Position numbers and translations under genes: made by a program
Shown here: piece after piece, positions 41,901 to 52,726 of the stretch
Position numbering within the stretch: the stretch's first letter is position 1
Layout: every line of letters starts with the position of its first letter
The notes under the pieces: generated by a model
Database searches by the model: none
The model's input: the letters and a program-made list of their open reading frames with translations, nothing else
Told to the model about the DNA's origin: nothing
Source: Thamnaconus septentrionalis
Lineage: Eukaryota; Chordata; Actinopteri; Tetraodontiformes; Monacanthidae
Length of the DNA: 64,000 bases
Assembly: GCA_009823395.1 (NCBI GenBank)
Contig: CM020512.1
Coordinates: forward strand, 8,621,905-8,685,904
Direction: 5' to 3'

Positions 41901-43114
41901 GCTGTTGGCCAACGGAGGCCGAGGGGCCGCTGCCGCCGCCGCCGCCGCCGCCGCCACGCCGGTCACCTCTAGTCCAGGTCAGTGTCTTCAATCAAAGTCT
42001 GCAATGGGAGCCAACACAGTGGTTTATTAATAGGTTACTCTGGAGTTAATCAATATCTAGGATTGGATGCACACCAAGACCAGAAGTACCTTGATATGCG
42101 AGGTTGGAAAATAACAGGGCTTTACATGAACATTTAGGCCTGATTGCAGTGATATTTGTATATTCTTCCATCATAAATGTCCATGCATTTGGGTGGTATC
42201 ATGTTAAATCTTTTAAAAATTATACCAGCACAGCCGAGTAAGAATTCCCTCTTTGTTGCTGCATAAATAAAGACAAAGTGGCTCCCGTACTTGTGGTTTC
42301 CAAATTATGACTGTGAGGAATTTTTAAGAATCATATGCACGTGGTGGAACTTAATCCAATACTGAATAAAGCTATGAATAAAGCTAATCATGAATAAAGC
42401 TAATCACAGAGGATGAAAAGGTACATATTGGCAGTAATAAACTCTACATAACTTGAACTTTTGCCATATCAGAAGGTCACTGCCACTTTGTCACCCCAGA
42501 ACATATTTCTTGAGTTGATCCTGCCTTGAAGCATTTCCCCCCCAAAAAAAATTTCAACATGAGTTTGGACTTGCCGACAGCTGCCTCTTCCCTTCACCAT
42601 CGCCGAGAGGAATCGCAGCTTTACGGGAAGCTGAAGTGTTACGCTAGCAGAGTTTACATGTAAAGCGGAGTGTTGAAAGTGTCCCTGCATGACACACATA
42701 CACACTCACACAGACACGTATCCGCGAAGCAGTCTGTGAAGTAACTGTGGTCTTGTCTGTCTGTGGCCGCACACAAGCGGGTCATTACAGGTGATGTATG
42801 GGGCATCTGAGCAGCTTAATTACATCCGTGCACCTCGCGGCCCGACGCCGTCTGTGGGCGAGTCCTTCTCGTTTCTCACAAACACACTCGATGCCTCGCC
42901 GTCTGACACTGTGACAGCAGAGAAATTCCGCTGTAACCAGAGACAATGGCGTGGAGCCACAGAGGAGCAGTGCACGAGCTGAAGAGTCGTTTTGTGAAAA
43001 AAACAAAAAAAAAGAACAATTATTGAGTTTCTGTGTCCAGTCGTTCTGATCCAGGCCCTCACTGTGTGTGTGTCTTCTGCAGAGAATGTAGCCGGAGAGC
43101 ATGTGAGGAGTTAG
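30004..43114 (+). CDS. ano7: Anoctamin-7 (TMEM16G)-like protein
   Basis: TMEM16 family membrane protein; family members are Ca2+-gated chloride channels or lipid scramblases, and ANO7 is usually placed among the latter. Exons: 30004-30129, 30912-31032, 31127-31320, 31438-31545, 32328-32464, 32555-32612, 32693-32803, 32884-33049, 33837-33927, 36232-36328, 36415-36558, 36753-36890, 37576-37674, 37757-37859, 37983-38094, 38187-38241, 38469-38566, 39194-39330, 39448-39653, 39741-39877, 40551-40641, 41776-41977, 43083-43114: 920 codons plus stop (human ANO7 about 933). The start MLRK and the motifs DFVLVWE, NKYQPLDH-type and [10 protein letters not shown] match ANO7 best. All six Ca2+-site residues of the family are kept: N645 and E649 (TM6), E694 and E697 (TM7), E726 and D730 (TM8). 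A 10-Ala run lies near the C-terminus. Intron 18 has a GC donor. The exon 1/2 junction could shift by a few bases. Confidence 0.93.
30425..30660 (+). repeat. Dispersed repeat family, copy 3
   Basis: In ano7 intron 1. Contains tagctctctgtttgcag, cttcctgttaaatctgatgc, ctccacatgtttgga, ggtggggctaacagctggct and ccctttgtgacatcacaaag in the same order as other copies. Confidence 0.7.
31639..31983. mobile_element. Harbinger-like MITE nested in the SINE
   Basis: 345 bp, flanked by ATT on both sides (31636-31638, 31984-31986). The left end is AGCCTCGTTCACACTGCC; the right end in reverse complement is GGCTGCGTTTAGACTGCAGG. It is a shortened relative of the 640-bp element at 52087-52726, sharing both ends and inner blocks (cacaaatcacatg, ccaaatcccatttgga). 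Confidence 0.85.
32144..32168 (+). repeat. Interstitial telomere-like repeat
   Basis: Four units of TTAGGG in register (GGTTAGGG repeated), 25 bp in all, within the SINE body where other copies normally read taggtgtgagtgtgaatg. Probably local expansion of the GTTAGG word already in the SINE, not a chromosome-end relic. Confidence 0.9.
34045..34230. mobile_element. Palindromic MITE-like inverted repeat
   Basis: In ano7 intron 9. The left arm (tacatatcgttagcctaa and further, ending in tcatatttg) and the right arm (caaatgactt ... ttaggctaacgatatgta) are inverted copies about 50 bp long, with a few substitutions and a small indel, separated by about 70 bp. Translating the two strands gives almost the same peptide word (RLTICIY), as expected for an inverted repeat. 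No target duplication was settled. Confidence 0.65.
36893..37010 (+). repeat. Possible degraded SINE fragment
   Basis: Directly after ano7 exon 12. The words ggcaggaggggttgtgagtt and gttcgattccc (B-box-like), followed by ctgtgtctgtgtggcttctcc, resemble the body of the SINE at 31609-32292. No A-box and no tail are clear. Confidence 0.3.
38433..38463. repeat. (TG)n microsatellite at the ano7 exon 17 acceptor
   Basis: A TG run of about 15 units ends only 5 bp before the first base of exon 17 (38469) and stands where the polypyrimidine tract would normally be. Confidence 0.95.
38843..38925. repeat. TG tract facing a CA tract
   Basis: An interrupted TG run (from about 38843) meets a CA run (38874-38925) across the palindromic centre gtgtgtcgtctagacacac. 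The unit can fold back on itself. It lies in ano7 intron 17. Confidence 0.9.
40038..40325 (+). repeat. Dispersed repeat family, copy 4
   Basis: In ano7 intron 20. Holds two occurrences of ttagccctctgttt (about 40038 and 40187), then agtttcctgctaaaactgatg, ccttccacatgtttgga and ccctatgtgacctcacaaat. The duplicated left word suggests an internal duplication or two nested copies. Confidence 0.65.
40105..40142. repeat. Perfect 17-bp hairpin
   Basis: The left arm tattttattccagaccc (40105-40121), a 4-base spacer aaac, and the right arm gggtctggaataaaata (40126-40142) pair without mismatch. It sits inside dispersed repeat copy 4. Confidence 0.95.
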
Positions 43115-43760
43115 AACACGGCATGTGAGTATTCTACGAAATTTAAACCAAAAATATTGTCTAGATTGACAAACAAACAACATGATCGATTTTGTGAGAA
43201 ATAAATGTGCAGCACACTAGCCAGTGAAGTCCCACTGATTAATACGGTGCCTCTTTCATCTACGCCGCCGCATTTTATCTTCTTAATCGACTTTTTCACA
43301 ACTTTTCTGACTGTCTTCTGTCTGCCTGTCCCGTTTCTTCCGCTGCCAAACCAAGCAAGGCGGTGAGCATCACGCCCTTTGGAAACAAAACTTGGGAGGA
43401 GGAGGAACACGGCCGGAGAACAAAAGACGGCTCTGAACCTCCGGCAACACCCTTTTTTGTCAAGTGACGTCTTTGCACAAGGAATTTTATTTATTTATCT
43501 ATTTGTTTTCGCGAGAGCGAAGAGAAGCACAGCTCAGCCAGGCTGATGCACAGGAACTCTGATGGATCCGTCGACACAAACAGGATCTGGAACTTGAAAC
43601 TGGAACCTGCTGGACCTTTTGTCTTGAGGCGTAGCGGAGCCACAAGACGCACAACGAAAACACACAGAGACACGCACAGTCAGTGCAGGAGACTCGAATG
43701 AGGCTGCCTCTCACACCTGCTTCAAAGCTCCAAATAAAGCTATGATTCTGACCTCTCTTT
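43115..43760 (+). other. ano7: ano7 3' UTR with poly(A) signal
   Basis: No coding frame is supported. AATAAA at 43733-43738 is the first good poly(A) signal, about 620 bp after the stop codon. A (TG)n run follows at 43778-43812. Confidence 0.6.
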
Positions 43761-43773
43761 GGTCTGGCTGGTT

Positions 43774-43816
<43 letters not shown>

Positions 43817-44399
43817 CGTGCAGAAATGCAAAAAGCGGAGGCCAAAATACTCACAAAAGTCTCTTTACGGCCTGCCGAAGCATCGCCGGCCCTCAGAGGT
43901 TTGGCCTCGTCTCCCTCAGGCAGCGACGTCGACTCCGGCGGTGGTCTGTGACATCACCACCGGGTGTGGTCTCAGCCAGAGCGTGCGCACATGTCAGCAC
44001 AGACGACCACACCCAGCGAGGGAGCCCGATGTGGTCGGAGGTGAAATCTTGTCCGTGAGACAGAAAATTACAAGTTTCCATGGAGTTTCTCTGTGTTGTC
44101 ACAAAAAGATGAAATTGTCAGAAAACAGGAAAAGTGATCATTCTACATCCTACATAATAAGTTCAGGCTGAGGTCACACTGAAGACATCATCTGAGTAAT
44201 ACACTGTGTGTTGCAGTGTGCAATCAGCAGCTTCAATTTGTATCAACATTTTCTGTCCTCTCATGACTCTGGATACTAAAATATGTCCCAGTCGAAGGCG
44301 AGTAAAGGATCCCATTGCACCGTTTGGAAAAGAATACTTGATAATTTGAGTGTTGAGTGATAATAAAGCTCCCGTGAACCTTTTGTTTTTATTTGTTTC

Positions 44400-44640
44400 T
44401 GCCTTGTCTGACTCATGACTTCCTCTACGTCCGGTAACTTCTGGTAACGTGCTCTTGTGCCTTCTCCACCTGTCTGATTGTCTTTTTCCCACCATGATTG
44501 TTCCCACCTGTCCCCCGTTAATTGTTGTGTATATAACCTGTGTTTTCCTTTGTCTTGGTCCAGTTAGACTTGTGTTCCAAGTCAGACAGCCAGACTACCA
44601 GGACACTGATCCAGGTCAGGTCAGTATTCTTTTGCTGACA
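44400..44640 (+). mobile_element. Possible LTR fragment
   Basis: The order of words (cacctgtctgattgtctt, ttcccacctgtcccccgtta, TATATAA at about 44529, then cctgtgttttcctttgtctt) resembles the promoter part of Gypsy-type LTRs common in fishes. No paired LTR, primer-binding site or internal coding region was found, so at most it is a solo or partial LTR. Confidence 0.3.
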
Positions 44641-45364
44641 GAGTGCACACTTATTATTTTGGTCACAAAATGTTCAAAAAGCTGTTGAAAAAAAAAAAAA
44701 AAAAAAAAATCTACAATAGGAAAATGTTGAGGAAGAAGAAAAGAAAAGGAAGTGCAAGTACAGGCTAAGGTTAGTAGTGTTAGTGGGCAACAGCGTCACA
44801 GTGTCCAGTTGTGCATTAACAGAAAAGTTTACGATTCCAGAGACTGCTGAGCCAACACGGATATTGTAGTCATGCACTGCAGGTAGAAAGAAAAACAAAC
44901 CGACTCCCTGCAGGTCCTCGGGGAGCCTCCGGTACAACAAACAACAAAAAAAATCAAGCTGAGCTAACGAGGGTACGGCACGACCGGCGTCTCAAGTGGC
45001 TGCGCTGTTTTGTTCCTCCTGTAAATGACTGTTTTAGGCTGCCGGGTTAGCATAGCGTGTTATCAGTAGCATCTCGCTGCGTTGGGAGCTAGAGAAGGAT
45101 GAGGGAGGGGAGAGAGCTTCAGGGGTGGAAGAGGGTGATGGGAGAACAAGCCCAGTTGGTATACACTCCTCCAACACACTGGTGGTCTGGTGTAATGACT
45201 GTTATAATCACCTGCAAACATCGACACCCTCTCCAGTAGCAGTAGCAGCAGTAGCAGGAGCCCACAGCCGGTGTTTACCAAGCAGAGGCTTCTGTTCTGT
45301 GTCACTTATGCAGAGCGACTCACTCTGTGATATTTGGACTTGGTGAGACATCAACGGGGGGAGA

Positions 45365-45484
<120 letters not shown>

Positions 45485-46536
45485 GGCCCTGACAGAACTG
45501 CAGGGGAGGAACTTTAATCTCATCCATCTCACCCCACTCGCCTCTTCTCCTCCTCTGGCTCGTGCGTCCCTCCCTCTGAAAGTGACATAACAGCCCCTCC
45601 TCTGACGGATGGAGAGGAGGCTGATTTATTGGCGGTCAGCAGCAGGCAGGTGTTCACCGATGATTTCTCTCTTCCTCCCTCTCCTCCCCTCACAAACTCC
45701 ACCGCCAGCCGTGGCCTCGGGCAGCTCCTGACTTTTTATTTCCTCCTCCTCCTCCTCTTTTCTACCCCCACCTCCTCCTCCTGAGCCCCTTCCTCACAGC
45801 TCCCCTCCCTTCCACTCTCACTCTGTCCTTCGCCTCACTCCTGCGATCCTTCCACGTACATGCGTTAGTTATTTTCCTAGTGAATCCCCTCCCACCATTT
45901 GCTCTCCGTTCGCCGCATTCATCTTCCCATTGTTATGATTGCAGAGAGTCTCTGTCCTGGCCTGCAGCTGGAGAGAGTCGCTGCAAGTCAGCCGGCGCAG
46001 GTATGCGCTTTGGACACCGACTGCTGGAGCGAGAAGAAAGGTGACAAGCAATTATCTTCAGAAACGTTGTCTAATTATTATTTTTGAGATTCTGAAAACG
46101 GTTGGAAATGTGGCATAAATCAGCACAGTTGCCTCTGAAGTTGATGTTGTCACTAAAAACAGTTGTTTTTTGCTGATGCGGCGTTTCGCACAAGATCTAT
46201 TAAACATGCAGGCTTAATTATTTAAAGTGGTGTCTGGTGTAAACGTGCCCCAGTGTTGAAACGTCTTGCAGTTCCTTTGATTTCATTGATGGTAATTGAA
46301 CCTCACACACAGAATGTATTTTAAATTTTCAGCAGTACAGAGAAAGAGAGAGAATCTCTCGAAGTACTTATACAGGAAAAAACAACCAAAAACCAACCAA
46401 TCAAGTCTTTTATTGAAATATATTTAAAAGTTCCATATTTTGAAAACTTTTCCAACATTTTTTTTCTCTCCAAACAAACAGTCTGTGTCTCTCTTGTTAA
46501 TGAACAGAAGGCACTGATAACTGACAGACACCCACA

Positions 46537-46650
46537 GCTGGGTGACCACACCCCCAGCCAGGTGTTGGCTCCGCCCCTCTCAAACTGCCTTGTTTTTCTC
46601 TTCCTCCCGACAGGTGGAAGGTCTAAAACAGAGGGCTAAATCTGATGTCT
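46537..46650 (-). repeat. Dispersed repeat family, copy 5
   Basis: A reverse-strand copy. 46543-46575 equals 17028-17060 exactly in reverse complement, and tctaaaacagagggctaaat is the inverse of the tagccctctgttt word of the other copies. Confidence 0.7.
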
Positions 46651-47099
46651 TCTGGGATTATTTTTCTTAAATTAAAAACGTCTCTCTGCTTCCACCAGCA
46701 GGTCTCACTGGTCGAGGGAAAGTACAAAGTTCATAAGCAACATTGTGTCTGTACAACCTCATGGAGAATGAAGTCATAAATTTGGCTTGTATGACTTGCA
46801 AATTACACAAGTCAACGCACTGTTCTGGACACCTGCTCATTTGAATCATTGTCAATAGCGAGTGCTGATAAGTCGGTGGTTTGGGGCTGAAAACAGGAGC
46901 TGCTCTGGGCAGATAAACACCACTTTGCCGTGCTAAATGTGCACGTCTGACATTTCTCACACCGTTCACGCGGCCACATCCGTGTGTCGCCGCTCAAAAA
47001 TAAAATAAAAATTACACTCCGGGCCTTAAGCACGGCCGCGGTGAGCCCCGTCCCCTGCAGCAGCCAGCGAGGGTTTGTGTCCCTGCGAGCAGGTGCTGA

Positions 47100-47689
47100 A
47101 ACAAGACACTAAATAACTATTAGAGGTAGAGGCAGGGCGAGGAGACAGCGGGGGTGTGGGAGGAGGAGGAGACAGAGAGAAAAGGGAGAGAGAGCTCTTC
47201 CCTGGCAGCAGGCAGCCAGAGAGGGAGGGGAGAAGGAGTGTGAGAGAGAGCGGAGGCAGAGCAGAGAGGAGCTTAGAGAGGGGATCTGCATTGTAAGTAG
47301 CTCAGAGGAGCAGCAAGTGGTGGCTCCTTTCTCCAACTTGCTCCTCTTTTTTCCCCCCCTTCCTTCCTGTGGCGTTTTCTCCGAGGAGGAGGAGGCCGAG
47401 CATGAGCACGGCAGAGGGGGAGAACTAGTAAAGTTTTGGAGCGGAAGGAAGGAATTCCAGAAGCAGGAGGAGAGGAGAAGAGCAGGAGGAGGAGGAGGAG
47501 AAGGAGGTGGAGGAGGAGGAGGGAGCAGAGAAACCGGGAGGAACACAAGGCAGCAATGGATAGCGGAGGGGCTCAGCCTGACCCCGGGGTGGCCTGGATT
47601 CACACGCTGCTGCTGCTGCTGCCGCTGCCGCTGCTGGCCACCGTCCAGCACACGCACTGAGGCTGCTCACACCAGCGAGGTAGAGTGCT

Positions 47690-47727
<38 letters not shown>

Positions 47728-48273
47728 GTGAACAAAGCGGAGGAAGATGTTCCCACTCCTCTGTTTCTGTTCCTGCTGCTGCGAGTGAAAGTTGAAGCTT
47801 GCAGCTTCATTTTTATTTTGTGCGGTGCGTTTCATCCGGCGAGCTGCGCTGTGTTTTTTTTTTTTTTTCCTCTGACAGCCTCGTAAAACAAAGCTGCCTA
47901 TTGTCTCCGCGAGCGGGTCTCAGGTGGGAGACGCTGAAATCCCTGCCGCGGGCGCGTTGCACCGTAGCCGCATGCACGTCCAGATCTCGTCATGAAGCAG
48001 ATTTGCAAATTATTTTTTTTCCCCAGTTTTTTGCAGGTTGTCAAATATTCCTCTCAAGCTGTTGCACGAATCCTTCCAGCTCAACCCACAGCTTTACATT
48101 ACTCCCCCCCAACCTCCCCCCTCCTGTCCCTGTAGATGCTGCTGCCTGCATGTAAAAGTCAGCGAGCAGCTGTGCTGAGCGGTGCATTGTGGGGGTTTGA
48201 GGGGTTGTGGGGGGCTCAGCTCTCCGGTGGTTACAGTGCAACAGTGAGCCGCCGCAGAGCAGAGCCGGGGCAG
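47100..48273 (+). promoter_or_regulatory. Candidate promoter and noncoding leader exons (arhgef19?)
   Basis: A purine- then GC-rich block unlike its AT-rich surroundings. Two good donors stand out: AGCGAG/gtagag after 47679 and GGGGCAG/gtaagt after 48273. A (CA)n run begins 11 bp after the first donor. A 34-codon ATG frame (47556-47660) with a Leu-rich hydrophobic stretch lies in the first block. The next coding exon downstream on this strand belongs to arhgef19, whose acceptor is at 58985, so these could be alternative first exons separated by an intron of about 11 kb. Transcription of the block is inferred, not shown. Confidence 0.35.
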
Positions 48274-49113
48274 GTAAGTGCATGTCTGGAGTATGCCGGA
48301 TGAGGGGTTGTTAAAAAATTGTACATGGCTGAAACTGTCGGGCCCCTCCGTGGGAATCTGAGGCTGCGAGGCTCCGGAGCTTCTCCTCGGGGTGGTGGTG
48401 GTGGGCGCTGAGAGGAGACCCCTGCAGGCTGGGAGCGTTGAGGCTTCACCTGGTGTCTCACTGGTTCAGTTTGGGCCTCGGTTGTGTTTTGTTCACGTGA
48501 TTTGTGAAAGAAAGCAACCAACAAACTTTTTGTCTTTTCTTCTTCTTCTTCTTCTTCTTCGTTTTTTTAATTTCTGTCCATGCCCTCCTCGACCCTGGGT
48601 GCCCAAATGATGGAGGCCCTCTCCTCCTCCTCTCTCCTCTCCACCCGTCTGCCTCAGCAGGGTGACTCATTGCGCCGTCATGAGGGTTTTACTGCTGCAT
48701 GTGCGGACGGTCGGCAGGTCCATATTTTGGCTGCGGCGCAAATTGATAGCTGTGTGCGTCTTCAGGATTATCTGATTTACTGAGGAGAGTCGGCGGGAGG
48801 AGGGGCGAGGAGGGGAGGAGGAGGGGACGGGGTTTGGAGCTCAAGCCAGTTAAAGAGCCCAGTGCGCGAGACAGAGTAGATGTAGAGCGTGTAGCGTGAC
48901 ACGCCACAAACAGCAGATGACAACCAGGACCAGTCAGGTGACTTCAGGGTCAGTCTACAAATGTTTTTATGTTTTTTTCATCAGTGAGTTCAGCAGACAC
49001 CAGTTGCAGCTCTGTGACGACCTGTTGTCTGATGTCCCACCAGCACCAGCCCTTTAAAACAGCTGATTGATTTTTTTTTTTTTTTAGCATTTAACTTTAT
49101 TCACCCACAAGTA

Positions 49114-49151
<38 letters not shown>

Positions 49152-49271
49152 GTTTTCCTCCCACGTGCTCATATCATAGTCAGATTTATGGCCCCGCCCC
49201 TCCCACCACCACCAGCAGCATGTCTGGAGAGCACCTGCCCCATCACCTGCCCATCAGACACCTCGCTGTCT

Positions 49272-49275
<4 letters not shown>

Positions 49276-49321
<46 letters not shown>

Positions 49322-49395
49322 CTTGTTGCCGCACTCTCGTGCAGCCTTTGCCCTCCCCTCAGCGGCCTCACGTGCTCGCACTCAGCTTTGACCGT

Positions 49396-49477
<82 letters not shown>
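49276..49477. repeat. Facing TG and CA microsatellites
   Basis: TG for about 45 bp, 76 bp of unique sequence, then CA for about 80 bp. The two runs are complementary in inverted orientation, so a stem of up to about 45 bp is possible. Confidence 0.95.
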
Positions 49478-49479
<2 letters not shown>

Positions 49480-51087
49480 ATTTTTCCTCTGGTTTGAATG
49501 CTGTGACCTGCGTCGGCCCGTCATCAACCTGTCCTCCACGTACTACCAGAGAGGCTCCCGGCATGTTTTTTTGCCTCGTGGCCTACATAGCAGCGGCCCT
49601 AATGGGCCGTAATTGCGGCCCTGCACGGCTCTCACACGTGCGTGGCCGACTTTTTTTTCCTCTTTGTTTGTCTGCAGCCTCGCTTTAGTGGTCAATTTCA
49701 GAGGAATGAGCCGGGCCGGAGTCATCCGGGGAATGTGGAAAAGTGTCTCGGCTCTCGGCTCCGAGCGAGGAGAGGAGGAGGAGGAGGAGGAGGAGGGGGT
49801 TTCTCTCTCTCTCTCTGTCTCTCTGTCTCTCGCTCTCTGAGGACGGACGTGAACTTGCCTCCATACCTGAGTGGTATAACAGGACCACCGGCCGCGTTGA
49901 AAGAAGTGCGACTTCTGCAAGCACAGGAGAAAAAAACAAACAAACAAAGTGTTTTCTCAGGGGAAAACCTGCAGCGCTGGAAAAGCGAAAAAGTGCAACC
50001 ACGGTGTCGTTCCTTATTCTGGCGTGTCAGGGAATATTTGGCCCCTAATGGGAGTAAAAAAAGAAAACAAAAAAAACCCCTGCAGCCTGCAGGTCGTGTT
50101 GCTGCACAGCTGTCTGGCAGCCGAGCCCTCGGGCTTCTTTCACGTTTCCATCCTGGACCGTTGAGTGTTTTTCACGTCTAGTAAGCCGTGAGAGATGAGG
50201 CGTCGCTGCTCCTCGTCAGTCTGTGCGTCTGGGTGGACTGACGGATGCTTTTTGTTTTTGCGGCAGTTCGCAGAAGCAGCAGACGGACCAGGTGTTGTTG
50301 TCGCGTCGCAAGTCGGAGGCTCGTCAATTAGATCTCACCGATGACACCGGTGGAATTCAGAGCGCCGCGTCTCAATAGTTTATAGTCGGGTGGGGACGGG
50401 GAGGGGGTTGGACTCCGGATCGTCCCCCTCCTTAAAAGGGCTGTTCTACTTTAAGCCGGTTAGGTTTTCAAAACAACAAGCGGCCAAATGAGCGGACGGC
50501 TTGTCCATACCTGTCCGCACAATAAAAAGGTGTGTGTGTGTGTGTGTGTGTGTGTGCGGGGGGAGGGGGAGGGGGTTGTGGAGGGCTATTGGGGGGCCTG
50601 TAAGGAGAAACCAGCGCCGCTCAGCTGGGAGAAAGTGGAGCAGAAGACGAGGGGGAAATGGTGCATCAGCTCTGCGGTAAAGTAGGTCAGCCTGCTGAGC
50701 TTCAGAGACTCTGAGGCTCTGATTGACAAGCCCGAGCGCGGCAGCGACCGTCTATACGTCTTATTTATAAACTCGGGCCAAAGAAAACCCTGTAATGAGG
50801 GAAAATAAACACGGCCCTCGGCCATGTCAGTCAGCGGCGACACGGATTAATCGATGAAAAAAACAACGTTTAAGCGACGTTCCGCTTGACGAGTAAAAAT
50901 AATCAGCGGCTCGCTGCCTTTTGCTTCTGCCGTATTACTAAGATCAACATCGGCCTCTGGGACATTAAGGCAAATATGTGGGAGACTTCAGGCGAAACTT
51001 GGAAGGCCTGTATCATCAGATCTGGATTTGACGCCAGTGAAGCAGACCTGCACAATTCATTTGCTTTTCTTTTTTTTTTCTTTTTTT

Positions 51088-51420
51088 AGCTTCCTGCTAA
51101 AATTTTTCTGCTTTGTTGCATCTTTCTCATGTCTGGAAGGAAACAAAAAGTATGTTTTTTTTTCTATAATTTGTAATTGCAATATGTGTTAACACCGGGA
51201 TAGGACTCTGCTTCCTCCTATTCCATTTCGGATTTCAAAAAAAATATATATGTATTATTTTTATTTATTTTAGTAACTTGTTTGTTTGTATCTGAAGTTG
51301 TCCGAAATAAAGTTCACAACCAACCTAGAAACAAAAACAAGCTGGTTTCAGTGGGTGGAGCCAGGAACTGACCCTAAAAGTGGTTGGGTTGCCCTTTGTG
51401 ATGTCACAAGGGGACAATTC
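51088..51420 (+). repeat. Dispersed repeat family, copy 6
   Basis: Contains agcttcctgctaaaa, ctgctttgttgca, gtgggtggagccagg and gccctttgtgatgtcacaag in family order, with an AT-rich insertion in the middle. Confidence 0.6.
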
Positions 51421-51987
51421 CCTGATGCTCTTGAGAACATTTCTGAAGGATGCATAAGGAGTTTAGTTTAGTAAGTTTTTTTAAAACTTCTTCCAAATAA
51501 TAGTGACTCATTTTCTTCTTTTTATTCTCACTGGTTGTATTTAAAAACCATTACACAGCGTCTCAGTTTCATAACTCCTCGGTTGTGGATCAGGGCGCCA
51601 ATTTGTAAATCTGCCGACAGGGCGACGCGCACGCGGGACAAAGACAGGAATCCGTCATCCACCTAATTATATTTGAACAAATGCCACCGAAGAAAACATG
51701 CGAGCTCAGCACTCGTCCGCTCACACGCAGACAACCAGCGTCTGTCAGGAGGTGCCGATTATGAGATTCTTTGGGATTTGGCGCTCGCTGACGCCTCTCG
51801 CCCCTCCTCCGGCTGCTCGGCTTCGGCGACTTACGGCAAAGCGCCGCGATTACGGCAGGTTGATTCCACCAAGGTTGTCAAAGGGCCCCTTTGTGCTGCA
51901 CGTCTCCTTCTGTGGAAGTGACCCCAGTGTTTTTTGTGAGGGGGAGTCGCGAGGGTGATGGGGTAGGTGGGGTGAGGTGGCTGGGAG

Positions 51988-52068
51988 TGGATGGATGGAT
52001 GGATGGATGGATGGATGGATGGATAGATAGATAGATCTTTTATTATTAAGGAAATTGCGTTTCTCAGT
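51988..52068 (+). mobile_element. Tetranucleotide run with LINE-type 3' tail
   Basis: A (GGAT)n run passes into (GATA)n and then atcttttattattaaggaaa. The last part resembles the 3' terminal sequence of fish LINEs and their SINE parasites (tagatag repeats next to a ctttatt...aaggaaatt word). No coding part is present. Confidence 0.45.
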
Positions 52069-52086
52069 GCACCATCAGTTCACAAA

Positions 52087-52726
52087 GGCTGCGTTCAGAC
52101 TGCAGGCAAATCAGATTCAAATCAGATTCCTTCTCAAATCCGGCTGACTGTCCGCACTGTTTTGAGCAGTTGTCCAAATGGGATTTGGCTCTGTTCAGAC
52201 TGGGCCACATTATTGACCCATGTGACAGGTTGCTGTAGCAACGACTTCGGAGGTCTCGTCCAGCGTAGCGTGCAGTGTGCGACGTCATATAACTGCGACA
52301 GCGGCACTTGTTGCGATACATGCCCTAGTACCTTGGCTTGAGTGGAGCTACAGTATCTCCCCACAGACTGATGAGCCGATGAGTTTCCTCCTCTGTCCAG
52401 GGACTGCTGGTTTCTACTGCTTCTGTCTGCTCTATTATGTTACAGCTCCACACCTCGAATCCGCGCCCTCTGGTCTGGCGCATTGGGTCTTGCATCGCGC
52501 AGAGTGACGTCACGGACAGTCAAAACAGATCAGTGTGTTGGAGCCGTTCACACTGAGACACATCTGTCCAAATGCCATTTGAAACTATCTCCCGAAAGTG
52601 GTTTCAATCCGTTTGGCAAAAATTGGATTTCATGTGATTTGTGACTGTTCAGACGACAAAACGGCCATCCGGTTTCAATCTGGTTGGGCTGAAAATCGGA
52701 TTTTGGCTGCCAGTGTGAACGAGGCT
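52087..52726 (-). mobile_element. Harbinger-like transposon remnant with Myb/SANT-like frame
   Basis: 640 bp flanked by AAA on both sides (52084-52086, 52727-52729). The left end is GGCTGCGTTCAGACTGCAGG; the right end in reverse complement is AGCCTCGTTCACACTGGC. A minus-strand frame (52325-52513) includes SPWTEEETHRLISLWGD, typical of the Myb/SANT-like DNA-binding domain found in the second protein of PIF/Harbinger elements. A second minus-strand frame overlaps it in another phase (52134-52364), so the gene is broken. A deleted relative lies at 31639-31983. Confidence 0.75.

Noticed and set aside
47109..47657. 182-codon minus-strand frame rich in Pro, Ser and Leu
   Set aside because: It comes from the complement of GGA/GAG purine-rich sequence; low complexity, no recognisable domain.
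49270..49539. Long frames of alternating Cys-Val or Thr-His (also at 38743, 43759, 47425, 53000-53110, 57021, 58007)
   Set aside because: They are simple translations of TG/CA microsatellites and have no other sequence support.
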